Counted from the first letter of the stretch, positions 8,707 to 17,432 are shown. The stretch is 64,000 nucleotides of DNA from Pseudomonas sp. Choline-02u-1 (GCF_002836515.1 NZ_PJBC01000062.1:62001-126000); one strand, 5' to 3'. Translations and numbers: made by a program. The notes: generated by a model not told the origin, from the letters alone.

Positions 8707-9162
8707 CTAAGCAAATACCACTCCGCGCGCCATGCCTGTCGCGGCGACCATCATCAACATCAGAAGCAGCGCCTCAACGTGACTGATGCGCGCGTACAAT
8801 TTCCCCAGTCCGATATCAGGCGCCGTACCGCGCGATGTCGCGATGCGCCATTTGATCAGAGTGATCATCGGTGCAAGCTCTAGCAGAAGAATCAGCACCA
8901 ACAGTGTCATCTTAAGGTGGAACAGCGGTTGGTGAAGGTAATAGTCAGAGCCTTTCTCGTAGCCACCAAAGGCACGCATCGCTCCCGTGATCAGCAGCGT
9001 CAAAGCTGAAAGCCCCCACAGGTTATCCGCGAGCAAAATACGCTTCACGCCCCCTGCATCCACCGAGAGCTGACTTAAAGCTCTGCCGCGCGTCAGCACC
9101 GCCCAGAAAGCCAAAGCAAACGCGAATAGATGAACAGCCGCAAGAACCCAGTGACTCAGCAT
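8707..9162 (-). CDS. DUF2214-like membrane protein
   Basis: A 151-residue inner-membrane protein with four predicted membrane helices: about residues 5-25, 45-65, 80-102 and 128-148. The pattern (ADNLWGLSALTLLITGAMRAF and HLKMTLLVLILLLEL) resembles the DUF2214 family. I recognise no function. The ATG at 9162 is preferred because GGGG stands 7 bases upstream. A GTG two codons earlier also fits. It stands alone, with no clear partner nearby. Confidence 0.65.
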   Translation of the reverse strand: MLSHWVLAAVHLFAFALAFWAVLTRGRALSQLSVDAGGVKRILLADNLWGLSALTLLITGAMRAFGGYEKGSDYYLHQPLFHLKMTLLVLILLLELAPMITLIKWRIATSRGTAPDIGLGKLYARISHVEALLLMLMMVAATGMARGVVFA

Positions 9163-9271
9163 CGACACACCCCTCTGAAAGAACTGAAAATCGGCCAGTC
9201 AGTAGTAGACGAAAAGATCACGCCTCGCTCGGAGGTGAAGAAGGGATGGATGCCAAAGCCAAATCGCAGGC

Positions 9272-9309
9272 AAAAAAAATCCCAAGCAGCTGATGGAAGC
9301 TTGGGATTT
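9272..9309 (-). terminator. Orphan rho-independent terminator (minus strand)
   Basis: An 11-base stem AAATCCCAAGC/GCTTGGGATTT, read on the minus strand, runs directly into eight T residues. The nearest upstream minus-strand gene, tRNA-Val, already has its own terminator, so the RNA that this one ends is not identified. Confidence 0.75.
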
Positions 9310-9564
9310 AAAAATGCATAAACCGTGGTGGTGAACGCGGGGTGAATGTTACTTAAATTCACAATACGCGACAAGACCTTTTCCGATAACCGGTTGGAGA
9401 AAAAGAACTGTAAGCCTTTAAATATTCAGGTTTTTTCCAAGACGGACTCGAATCAATGCGCACCAAAATGGCGCTTGATCATTTAGCCGATACAGTACTG
9501 AATGCAGAGCTGACAGAGCGAGGCGACATTTACTGGAAACAACGCGAGCGCAAATCCAAGACAA

Positions 9565-9594
9565 CAAAAAAGGGCCCACCTTTCGGTGAGCCCT
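9565..9594 (-). terminator. Terminator of tRNA-Val(GAC)
   Basis: On the minus strand GGGCTCACC-GAAA-GGTGGGCCC forms a GAAA-capped stem with one mismatch, followed by six or seven T residues, 31 bases after the tRNA. Confidence 0.85.
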
Positions 9595-9624
9595 TCTAGA
9601 CCGCCCAGCAGAGCGGATTTTGTT

Positions 9625-9701
9625 TGGTAGGCGCGATTGGACTCGAACCAACGACCCCCACCATGTCAAGGTGGTGCTCTAACCAACTGAGCTACGTGCC
9701 T
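9625..9701 (-). tRNA. tRNA-Val(GAC)
   Basis: A 77-base cloverleaf with encoded CCA. The anticodon loop is TTGACAT, giving anticodon GAC. The T-loop is TTCGAGT. The acceptor stem AGGCACG/CGCGCCT carries one A-C mismatch at pair 5-68. It is a single gene with its own terminator. Confidence 0.95.
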
Positions 9702-9884
9702 GCTGTGAGGCGGCATTCTACGGAATTCCGGAGGGGTGTCAACACCTTTTTTTCACCTAACCCTATGAATATGCAAAATATTTAATTCCGGCTCAGCAAA
9801 GAACATTTTCCGGTGGCTGGCGGAGGTTTTTCAACTCGGGTAGGATCGGCGCACTCGTAAAATATATTAAACAGAGGCGGCAGG

Positions 9885-11168
9885 ATGGCGAACACCCAAT
9901 ACCCAGAGTCTTATTACGCTGCGTCGGCCAATGCCGTGCCGCCACGTCCTGTGCTGCAGGATGACGTGGAGACGGACGTCTGTGTGATCGGTGCCGGGTA
10001 TACCGGGCTGTCCTCCGCTTTGTTTCTGCTGGAGAACGGTTTTCGCGTAACGGTACTGGAAGCGGCCAAGGTCGGTTTTGGTGCGTCGGGGCGCAATGGT
10101 GGGCAGATCGTCAATAGCTATAGCCGCGACATTGATGTAATCGAACGCACCGTGGGGCCCAAGCAAGCGCGACTGCTGGGTGAAATGGCCTTTGAAGGCG
10201 GCCGCATCATTCGCGAGCGCGTTGCCAAATACGATATCCAGTGCGACCTGAAAGACGGTGGCGTGTTCGCCGCCCTTTCCGCCAAACAAATGGGTCACCT
10301 TGAATCGCAGAAACGGCTGTGGGAACGCTTTGGCCACACGCAGCTGGAGCTCATGGACGAGCGCCGCATCCGTGAAGTCGTTGGCTGCGAACAATACGTC
10401 GGTGGCATGCTCGATATGAGCGGCGGCCATATCCATCCGCTGAATCTGGCGCTCGGTGAAGCGGCGGCAGTCGAGTCTCTCGGCGGCACCCTCTACGAGC
10501 AATCACCTGCCGTGCGCATCGAGCGCGGCGCCAATCCGGTTGTGCATACACCGCAAGGCAAGGTCAGGGCCAAGTTCATCATCGTCGCCGGCAATGCCTA
10601 TCTCGGCAATCTGGTACCGGAACTGGCGGCCAAGTCGATGCCGTGTGGCACTCAGGTGATCACCACCGAGCCACTGGGCGATGAGCTGGCGAAGGCGTTA
10701 TTGCCGCAGGATTACTGCGTGGAGGACTGCAACTATCTCCTCGACTACTACCGCCTGACCGCCGACAAGCGCTTGATCTTCGGCGGCGGCGTGGTTTATG
10801 GCGCGCGCGATCCGGCGAACATCGAAGCGATCATCCGCCCGAAGATGCTTAAAGCCTTCCCGCAACTCAAGGATGTGAAGATCGACTACGCCTGGACCGG
10901 CAACTTCCTGCTGACTCTGTCGCGGTTACCGCAGGTCGGGCGCCTGGGCGACAACATCTATTACTCGCAGGGCTGCAGCGGTCACGGCGTCACCTACACG
11001 CACTTGGCGGGCAAGGTCCTCGCCGAAGCGTTGCGAGGTCAGGCGGAGCGTTTCGATGCCTTTGCCGACCTGCCGCACTACCCCTTCCCCGGCGGGCAGT
11101 TGCTGCGCACACCGTTCGCCGCGCTGGGCGCCTGGTATTACGGCCTGCGCGATAAATTCGGGATGTAA
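9885..11168 (+). CDS. FAD-dependent amine oxidase, gamma-glutamylputrescine oxidoreductase type (PuuB/PauB-like)
   Basis: A 427-residue DAO-family flavoprotein. The dinucleotide-binding motif GAGYTGLSSALFLLENG starts at residue 36. The phrase GFGASGRNGGQI follows, as in PuuB/PauB enzymes. SQGCSGHGVTYTHLAGK near the C-terminus is the usual second FAD contact. Family members oxidise gamma-glutamyl polyamines or similar amines in the cytoplasm with release of peroxide. The length equals that of PuuB. The start has AGAGG upstream. No other polyamine gene lies beside it, so the substrate is inferred from similarity only. Confidence 0.8.
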   Translation: MANTQYPESYYAASANAVPPRPVLQDDVETDVCVIGAGYTGLSSALFLLENGFRVTVLEAAKVGFGASGRNGGQIVNSYSRDIDVIERTVGPKQARLLGEMAFEGGRIIRERVAKYDIQCDLKDGGVFAALSAKQMGHLESQKRLWERFGHTQLELMDERRIREVVGCEQYVGGMLDMSGGHIHPLNLALGEAAAVESLGGTLYEQSPAVRIERGANPVVHTPQGKVRAKFIIVAGNAYLGNLVPELAAKSMPCGTQVITTEPLGDELAKALLPQDYCVEDCNYLLDYYRLTADKRLIFGGGVVYGARDPANIEAIIRPKMLKAFPQLKDVKIDYAWTGNFLLTLSRLPQVGRLGDNIYYSQGCSGHGVTYTHLAGKVLAEALRGQAERFDAFADLPHYPFPGGQLLRTPFAALGAWYYGLRDKFGM

Positions 11169-11195
11169 AAAAGGGCCGCAAATAGCGGCCCTTTT
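11169..11195. terminator. Bidirectional terminator between the FAD oxidase and xdhC
   Basis: AAAAGGGCCGC/GCGGCCCTTTT is an 11-base stem with a 5-base loop. T-runs on both strands let it serve the two convergent genes. Confidence 0.85.
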
Positions 11196-11212
11196 CATTT
11201 TACGTACACACT

Positions 11213-12184
11213 TCAAAGCTGATACCGAGCGATCCCGCTGCGAATCCGCAGGATATCTGCCAACACCGCCAGCGCAATTTCCGCCGGCGTCTTGCTGCCG
11301 AGATTGAGACCGATCGGCGCATGAATCCGCGCCAGCTCAGCCTCACTCAATCCACCAATGCGCTTTAAGCGCTCGAAACGTTTTTGCGACGTCTGCAGCG
11401 ATCCCATCACACCAATGTAAAACGCCTCGGTGCGCACCGCCTCCATCATCGCCAGATCGTCGATACGCGGATCGTGGGTCAGCGCCACCACGGCTGTATC
11501 GCGATGGCAACCACCGTCGGCAATGAACACCGAAGGCAACTGCCGACGGATTTCCACGCCATTGAGCACCACACCTTCGAGGACTTCATCGCGCGGATCG
11601 CAGAGAATCACTTCGAAGCCGAGCCCAACTGCGAACTCGGCGCACGCCTGCGCCACACTGGAGTAGCCGGCCAACAACAAACGCTGCGCTGCGCCAATAC
11701 GAATGCGCACCCGATCGATCTCACGCTTGATCCGTGCGCCCTGCTCGCGATCAGCAAAAATAGCGCGCGCACCGCTGGCCAAACCGACCTCGCGAATCAC
11801 ACGACGCTGCCCCTGCAGCGCCGACTCCAGTTCACGCAGATGCGCCTGCACCTCGCAGTCGGCGTCAAGTTTCTCCACCAGCACGTCGAGAATGCCACCG
11901 CAAGGCAAACTGACCCGCGAGCGCGGATCATCGCCTTCGCCGTAACGCACAACGCAGATCGTTTCGAGAAACGCACCTTCGGCGACGCGCTCAAGAAAAT
12001 CCTCCTCGACGCAACCGCCCGACAGCGAACCGATCCACTGCCCGCCCTCGTTTACCGCCAGCAGCGAACCCGGCGCGCGCGGTGCCGAGCCATAGGTGCT
12101 CAGCACGGTGCACAGCCAGATGCGCTGTCCCGCTACCGACCACTGCAACGCCCGGCGCACCACTTGCAGATCGAGATACTGCAT
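11213..12184 (-). CDS. XdhC/CoxI-family molybdenum hydroxylase maturation factor
   Basis: A 323-residue protein with both parts of XdhC. The N-terminal XdhC/CoxI domain has GSAPRAPGS, GSLSGGCVEEDF and PCGG. The C-terminal Rossmann-like domain carries LLLAGYSSVAQ and YIGVMGS. Such proteins bind molybdenum cofactor and help insert its sulphurated form into xanthine-dehydrogenase-family enzymes. It begins 1 base after the stop of the cytochrome gene and is the last gene of the operon, so its client is almost certainly the large subunit at 13956-16787. The ATG at 12184 is preferred to the open upstream frame. Confidence 0.88.
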   Translation of the reverse strand: MQYLDLQVVRRALQWSVAGQRIWLCTVLSTYGSAPRAPGSLLAVNEGGQWIGSLSGGCVEEDFLERVAEGAFLETICVVRYGEGDDPRSRVSLPCGGILDVLVEKLDADCEVQAHLRELESALQGQRRVIREVGLASGARAIFADREQGARIKREIDRVRIRIGAAQRLLLAGYSSVAQACAEFAVGLGFEVILCDPRDEVLEGVVLNGVEIRRQLPSVFIADGGCHRDTAVVALTHDPRIDDLAMMEAVRTEAFYIGVMGSLQTSQKRFERLKRIGGLSEAELARIHAPIGLNLGSKTPAEIALAVLADILRIRSGIARYQL

Positions 12185-12185
12185 A

Positions 12186-13421
12186 TCAGTGGGCCTTGTG
12201 CTCGGCGCTCGGCGCGTCGGCTTGCAGCTTCTGCACGTCACTCACCGCCAGCTCAGCACTCTGGCCACCCCAACCCTGACGCAGGTAGTTGAGCAGATCA
12301 GTCAATTGCTCAGGACTGAGCTTGTCGGCGAAACCCGGCATCGGTTGCATGCGCTCGAACCCGGAGAATTTCTGTTCGCCGATGCCGTCTTCGATCACTC
12401 GCAACAGGTTGCGCGGATCTTCCAGGCGCAACGTGGTGTTGCCGCGCATGGCCACGGCGATGTGCGACTTGCCTTCACCGCCAGCGGCGTGGCAACCGGC
12501 GCAGACGTTCAGGTATTCTTGGCGGCCGCGCTGAGCGCTTGCGCTGAGCTTGTCCAAGGACACCTCGACGAGCTCCTTGGCTGGCGGCGGTTGCTCGCCG
12601 AGCAGGAACGTCGCCATGGCCGCCAGATCAGCATCGCTCAGACCTTGAGTGCTGTTGTGAAACACCGGGAACATTTCGTTGAACATCGTCCCTTGCGCGC
12701 TCATGCCATGCTTCAGAAACGTGCTCAGATCCTGCTGATTCCAGCCGCGCGCGGCCAAGTCGGTGGCCAGCAGGCTCGGCGCCAGATAACCATTGAGGAT
12801 GCCGCCGGTCATCCGCTTGTCCATCTGCATCGCGCCCGGCAGGCCGCGTGGCGTATGGCATTCGCCGCAGTGACCGAGAACATCGACCATGTATTGGCCG
12901 CGCTTCCACGCCTCACTTTTGCCTTCGGCCGGCTCCAGCTTGACGTCTTTGCCGTAGAGCATGTTCCAGCCGGTCAGGCCCAGACGCACGTTGAACGGAA
13001 AGCTCAGGCTGGTCACCGGCGCGGCGCGCTCGATCGGCTCGATGGTTTTCAGATACGCGTGAATCGCATCGGAATCGGCGCGCGGCATAAGGTGATACGA
13101 GGTGTACGGCATCGCCGGATACAGATTCGCACCGTCGCGCCGTTTACCTTCGGTTAGCGCAGCGAAGAACTCGTCATCGCTGTACAGACCGATGCCGTGC
13201 TCTTTGCTCGGGGTGATGTTGGTGCCGTAGATCGTGCCGAATGGCGAGACGATCGGCAGGCCGCCGGCGTACGGCGCGCCACCCGGTGCGGTGTGGCAGG
13301 CCATGCAGTCGGCGGCGCGGGCGAGGTATTCGCCGCGCTTGACCTGATCGTCGGCGTGCGCCCCCAACAGCGGCGCAGCCATTGCGACAGCAAAAGCCAG
13401 GCGGGTCAGTAAATGCTTCAT
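12186..13421 (-). CDS. Triheme cytochrome c subunit of a periplasmic dehydrogenase
   Basis: A 411-residue exported cytochrome. The signal peptide ends at AHA (residue 23). There are three CxxCH heme sites: CMACH (39-43), CGECH (185-189) and CAGCH (307-311). This is the layout of cytochrome subunits of alcohol and aldehyde dehydrogenases. It should take electrons from the 2Fe-2S subunit encoded next to it and pass them to the respiratory chain. The start has a strong AGGAGG and lies 2 bases after the preceding gene. It is third in the four-gene operon. Confidence 0.9.
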   Translation of the reverse strand: MKHLLTRLAFAVAMAAPLLGAHADDQVKRGEYLARAADCMACHTAPGGAPYAGGLPIVSPFGTIYGTNITPSKEHGIGLYSDDEFFAALTEGKRRDGANLYPAMPYTSYHLMPRADSDAIHAYLKTIEPIERAAPVTSLSFPFNVRLGLTGWNMLYGKDVKLEPAEGKSEAWKRGQYMVDVLGHCGECHTPRGLPGAMQMDKRMTGGILNGYLAPSLLATDLAARGWNQQDLSTFLKHGMSAQGTMFNEMFPVFHNSTQGLSDADLAAMATFLLGEQPPPAKELVEVSLDKLSASAQRGRQEYLNVCAGCHAAGGEGKSHIAVAMRGNTTLRLEDPRNLLRVIEDGIGEQKFSGFERMQPMPGFADKLSPEQLTDLLNYLRQGWGGQSAELAVSDVQKLQADAPSAEHKAH

Positions 13422-13423
13422 GC

Positions 13424-13963
13424 TCAACCCTCCTTGACCAAGCCGAGATCGGTCAGCACGTTGCGCGTCGCGTTGTAATAACGCACGTAGCCGGTGCAGC
13501 GGCAGACGTGATGGCCAAGACTGTCCTCGATGACTTGCTCCAGCTGACTTTTGACGATCGGCTGACGCTGCAGCTTCTCGACCAGCACGGTCGCAGCGTT
13601 GACGAAACCCGGTGCGCAGTAGCTGCACTGGAAGGCGAACTCGTCGACGAAGCGCTGCTGGATCGGGTTCAGCTCGGTGACCTGGCCTTGCTCGTCGCGA
13701 CTGGCGTGACCTTCGATGGTGCGAACTTTCTTACCCTCGAAGTAATGCGCGCCGGTAATGCAGGTACGCACCTCCTCGCTGGTGCCGTCCGGGTTGTCGA
13801 CGATCACTACGCAGGCGTGGCAGATGCCCTGGCCACAGCCCAGACGCGAGCCGGTGAGGTTTTTGTATTCGTGCAGGTAGTCGATCATCGGCAGGTCATC
13901 AGGGATGTCCACCGGGCCGACGGATTGACCGTTGAGGGTCAGTTGAAGCGGACGGTTAGCCAT
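13424..13963 (-). CDS. 2Fe-2S subunit of a molybdenum hydroxylase (IorA-like)
   Basis: A 179-residue electron-transfer subunit. A plant-type ferredoxin domain has cysteines at about 43, 48, 51 and 68 (GCGQGICHAC). A C-terminal helical domain binds the second cluster through CSYC (113-116) and CRC (154-156). This is the normal small subunit of isoquinoline 1-oxidoreductase, aldehyde oxidase and related enzymes. It overlaps the end of the large-subunit gene by 8 bases. It has no signal peptide, so it probably leaves the cytoplasm bound to the Tat-exported large subunit. Confidence 0.9.
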   Translation of the reverse strand: MANRPLQLTLNGQSVGPVDIPDDLPMIDYLHEYKNLTGSRLGCGQGICHACVVIVDNPDGTSEEVRTCITGAHYFEGKKVRTIEGHASRDEQGQVTELNPIQQRFVDEFAFQCSYCAPGFVNAATVLVEKLQRQPIVKSQLEQVIEDSLGHHVCRCTGYVRYYNATRNVLTDLGLVKEG

Positions 13964-16787
13964 TGAGGGCCTCCTTGATGCGCGCAGCGGTGATAGGCAA
14001 GTCCCGAACACGTTTACCGATGGCGTGCGCCACGGCGTTACCGATGGCACCGACAATCGGGATCATCACCACTTCGGCGATGCCTTTGGACGGATCGCTC
14101 GGTGACAGCGGCGGCAGAATTTCCGCGGTCTGCTTCCACACCGCAACGTGACGGGCCATCGGCAGACGGTAACGGTTGAAGTTCCAGTCACCCTCCCCCG
14201 GCCCGCCTTCATAAAGCGGCATCTCCTCCATCAGCGCGTGACCGATACCCATGGCGATGCCACCTTCGAGCTGGCCCTTGACCAGCTCTTCAACCAGCAC
14301 ACGACCGCACTCGATCCATGAGTGGTGGTTGAGCACCTGAACTTCCGCCGAACCCTTGTTGACCTTCAGCTCGACCAGGGTGGCGACAGGGCTGTAATAG
14401 GTCACCGCTGCGTTGTTCAACTGCACAACCGGGTAACTGACGTTCTGCCGATCAAGCAAATGGAAGCCTGCGCTGTTCATTTGCGCTTTCTTGGCTTGCG
14501 GCGCGCCATCGCCGTATTTCACTGCCAGACCGTCGAGCGGCAGGCGCTCGCGCACGCCGTCGATGCTGTACTCGGCCTCGGCCCAGCTCCAGCGGTTAAA
14601 ACCGTGCACCGTGGCGCCGGTCACCAGACCGCGCTCGTGGGCGCGCTTGGCCAACTCTTCGAAGCTCAGCGGCTGCATACCGTTGGCAGTGAGTTTGCCA
14701 TCGACCCAATGCGCATCTTCGCGACGGACCACATAAGGGTTGGCCTGGCCGCCATACGGGCCCTGACGCCAGATCTCCAACGCCGCCGGCCACAGACCGT
14801 GATTGAACAGCACACGCGCCGCTTCACGGGTCGCATGGCTGAAGTAATAGGCGGAGTTGGTCGCCGACGAGGCCGAAGCCAGCTTGCCCACCCAGCGCGG
14901 ATTGCGCAGCAGATTGTCCTGCTCGGCCTGGCTCATGATGTACGGGTTGCCGCTGGTGATCAGCTGCATTTCCTTCCATTCGGTTTCGCCAGTCTTCACA
15001 TCATGCGCCGGGCTGCCGAGAAAATCGGCGACGACCAAGGCTTGCGAGGTGGACATGCCGGTGCCAATTTCGATGCCGATGTGACGCAGGGTGATACGGC
15101 CGTCAGCGGTGAATTGGATGCTGGCCATCGGCGCTTCGGAACCGGTGCCGAAGTCTTTCTGGCAGATGGCGAAACCAACGCCGTACCAGTTATCCGGATC
15201 TGCCGCTTCACGTTGCTGCTTGATCGCGTCGCGGTTTTTCCAGACCTCATGCACCGAGGCCTTGTCGAGAATTTCGTGCAGGCGCAGTGCACCGGCCGGG
15301 ATCGCGCCCTGGGTATTTTTCATCCCCGAACGCAAGGCGTTCCGACGGCGCAAATCGATGGCGTCGACACCCAGGCGATTGGCGATCTCGTCGACCATCA
15401 TTTCGGTCGCTGCCATGCTTTGCAGGGTGCCGTAACCGCGCATCGAACCCGCCTCGACCGCGCGCGAGTGATACGCCGTAACCTGCAGATCGTTCTGCGG
15501 CATGTAGTAGATCGACTGCGCCGCAGTGGCACCAACTGCTGCCACAGATGGGCTGTAGTTGACCCGACCGCCACCGTCGACGCTCATTTCAGCGCGGAAA
15601 ATCTTGAAGGTGTAATCGTTCTTGTCCACCGCCAACTGGTAGCGGATATCGAACGGGTGACGCTTGATGCCGCTCTGGAACTGCTCGTAGCGGTCGTTGG
15701 CCAGACGCACCGGCACACCGGCGCCGTACAGCGCGGCCAAGGCTGCGTAGTAGACAAAGATGTTGTGGTCTTTGGAGCCGTACCCGACGGTGTAGCCCGG
15801 GTGCATGTTCAGATTGGCCAGGCCAAAACGCGACGGCCCGATCATCTTCGCGGTTTCGGTCGCGACTTCTAGCGGGCACTGGGTCGCCACAACGAAATGC
15901 AGTGTCTTGGTCTTCGGGTCGTACCAGCCGTTGCCGTTGTCCGGCTCGAGGGCAGCCGGTTCGATCGACGGGGTTTTGTAGCGCTCGTCGAACACCAGCC
16001 AGTTGTCCGGCGGCGTGTCGATTTCCTGCTTCATGCGGTCGGCGTAAAACAGCCCGCGCTCGGTGAGATTACCGTGCAGGTTCGGCGATGCATTCCACAC
16101 CGGACGGCGGTTCTTCAGCATCGGGAACAGGATCGAGTCCTTGAGACTGGCGAACTCGTCCTCATCGGCAGAAGTCGCACCGCCGACGCGCACGTAGCGG
16201 AAACTGCCGTAGGGATCACCTTCGTAAAACGGCACCTTGGCACCGTAACGAATCGCTTTGTCGTTGAATTTGAGTTGATTCTTGGCCTGACGGAAACGCT
16301 CGAAATCGTTCCAGATCAGAATCGCCACCGGGTGACCGATGAACATCGGCACTTTGCCTTGCGGCAGCAATGGATCGGGAGCGTGCTCTTCAGGAAAGAC
16401 GATACCGTCCTTGTCCAGGTCGGCAGCGGTGACGATGCGGTCCGGCTGCAGATCAGCGCCGAGCCACGACAAGTCGTAGCCTGCGTAAATGCGGTCGGCC
16501 TTGATGGTTTTCAGCAGCATGGCGTGACCTTGTTGCTCAGGCCAGCCGGGCATGTCCTTGGCGCGGATGTCGCGAGCGAAGACTTTGCTCCCGCAGACCT
16601 TGGAAAGGGCGTCGTTGCGTTGACGCGCCTTGCCGTTATTGCCGAGCCATTTCTCGGACGGCACGGTGACGCTGTTTTCCATCAAGGCAGCCAGCGCCTG
16701 ACTGCTGAGCGGCGTAAGCGTAACGCTCACACCCGCCACCAGCCCGCCCTGAAGGAACGAGCGCCGGGATATTTCACGGTTGGACAT
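13956..16787 (-). CDS. Molybdopterin-binding large subunit of an aldehyde/isoquinoline oxidoreductase (IorB-like)
   Basis: A 943-residue xanthine-dehydrogenase-family subunit. The N-terminus has a twin-arginine signal (SRRSFLQGG at about residues 8-16, hydrophobic stretch to ALA near 33). The rest is one continuous molybdenum-cofactor-binding region, with phrases such as RGYGTLQSMAATEMMVDE and GIEIGTGMSTSQALVVADFLG. It should hydroxylate an aldehyde or N-heterocycle in the periplasm, together with the 2Fe-2S and cytochrome subunits downstream. The operon order is large subunit, 2Fe-2S, cytochrome, XdhC. The substrate cannot be read from the sequence. Confidence 0.9.
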   Translation of the reverse strand: MSNREISRRSFLQGGLVAGVSVTLTPLSSQALAALMENSVTVPSEKWLGNNGKARQRNDALSKVCGSKVFARDIRAKDMPGWPEQQGHAMLLKTIKADRIYAGYDLSWLGADLQPDRIVTAADLDKDGIVFPEEHAPDPLLPQGKVPMFIGHPVAILIWNDFERFRQAKNQLKFNDKAIRYGAKVPFYEGDPYGSFRYVRVGGATSADEDEFASLKDSILFPMLKNRRPVWNASPNLHGNLTERGLFYADRMKQEIDTPPDNWLVFDERYKTPSIEPAALEPDNGNGWYDPKTKTLHFVVATQCPLEVATETAKMIGPSRFGLANLNMHPGYTVGYGSKDHNIFVYYAALAALYGAGVPVRLANDRYEQFQSGIKRHPFDIRYQLAVDKNDYTFKIFRAEMSVDGGGRVNYSPSVAAVGATAAQSIYYMPQNDLQVTAYHSRAVEAGSMRGYGTLQSMAATEMMVDEIANRLGVDAIDLRRRNALRSGMKNTQGAIPAGALRLHEILDKASVHEVWKNRDAIKQQREAADPDNWYGVGFAICQKDFGTGSEAPMASIQFTADGRITLRHIGIEIGTGMSTSQALVVADFLGSPAHDVKTGETEWKEMQLITSGNPYIMSQAEQDNLLRNPRWVGKLASASSATNSAYYFSHATREAARVLFNHGLWPAALEIWRQGPYGGQANPYVVRREDAHWVDGKLTANGMQPLSFEELAKRAHERGLVTGATVHGFNRWSWAEAEYSIDGVRERLPLDGLAVKYGDGAPQAKKAQMNSAGFHLLDRQNVSYPVVQLNNAAVTYYSPVATLVELKVNKGSAEVQVLNHHSWIECGRVLVEELVKGQLEGGIAMGIGHALMEEMPLYEGGPGEGDWNFNRYRLPMARHVAVWKQTAEILPPLSPSDPSKGIAEVVMIPIVGAIGNAVAHAIGKRVRDLPITAARIKEALNG

Positions 16788-17020
16788 GGATCATCCTCTG
16801 GACGGTTATAGGTCCGCCCTTGTGGTTATGTACTGGGGATCTCGAGTCGTGCAGAAGCTCTTTCTGGCGAAGCAAAGAGCTGTGTTGACAGTGCAAAGCT
16901 GACCGAAAGGTTAACTTTAAAGCTTTCTGCGTCCGCAGCAAACAACCAGTTACAAAAACCTGACTAATTAATCAAAAAAATCAATGCGACGTGGTAGCGC
17001 AGAAGGCTTGCCGAGATTCT

Positions 17021-17113
17021 TGTAGGAGCTGTCGAGTGAAACGAGGCTGCGGTCTTTTGATCTTGCTTTTTTTAACCAAGATCAAAAGATCGCAGCGTAC
17101 CGCAGCTCCTACA
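17021..17113. repeat. Long palindromic intergenic repeat (TGTAGGAGCTG family)
   Basis: The ends TGTAGGAGCT/AGCTCCTACA are inverted, and the inside carries the inverted phrase GATCTTG...CAAGATCAAAAGATCGCAG. The same layout recurs at 55805-55894, and related shorter forms recur elsewhere in the window. Confidence 0.85.
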
Positions 17114-17162
17114 GGGCGATGTGCGCAGGAGTTAGGGAGAGGATTAGCCAGATTTCAGACAC

Positions 17163-17190
17163 AAAAAACCCCGGTCTTTCGACCAGGGTC
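17163..17190 (-). terminator. Terminator of the Val-Asp-Asp tRNA cluster
   Basis: On the minus strand ACCCTGGTC-GAAA-GACCGGGGT is followed by TTTTTT, 74 bases after the last tRNA-Asp. Confidence 0.85.
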
Positions 17191-17263
17191 TTTGCTATCG
17201 ATCCGATTCAGCCGGTGGCTGGTTTCGGCGCTTCAAGGCGTTCAGTGGTCCTTGAAGCAGATA

Positions 17264-17340
17264 TGGCGCAGCGGACGGGACTCGAACCCGCGACCCCCGG
17301 CGTGACAGGCCGGTATTCTAACCGACTGAACTACCGCTGC
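17264..17340 (-). tRNA. tRNA-Asp(GTC), copy 2 of the cluster
   Basis: A 77-base cloverleaf with CCA. The anticodon loop CTGTCAC gives GTC. The acceptor stem GCAGCGG/CCGCTGC is perfect. The sequence is identical to the copy at 17433-17509. Confidence 0.96.
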
Positions 17341-17432
17341 GTATCGCTTTGAGCTTGCACTCAAGTAACTCGTTTGATTGCAGGCTTCGGTGCCTTGCAA
17401 TCGCGAACCAGATAAATCTGACTCGTAAAATA

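Larger units (their letters stand above)
9163..9624. other. Gene-free stretch between the DUF2214-like gene and tRNA-Val
   Basis: These 462 bases contain two minus-strand terminators (9272-9309 and 9565-9594, annotated separately) and a 13-base copy of a tRNA T-arm at 9444-9456. No reading frame here has a believable start. A short minus-strand RNA ending at the left terminator is possible. Confidence 0.5.
16788..17263. other. Gene-free stretch with one long palindromic repeat
   Basis: Between the molybdenum-enzyme operon and the tRNA-Asp genes lie 476 bases without a convincing gene. They hold the operon's upstream region, a 93-base palindromic repeat (17021-17113) and the tRNA terminator (17163-17190). 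Confidence 0.6.

Noticed and set aside
9156-9374. Minus-strand frame of 72 codons left of tRNA-Val
   Set aside because: Its start has no ribosome binding site, and the frame runs through the orphan terminator and into the promoter side of the DUF2214-like gene.
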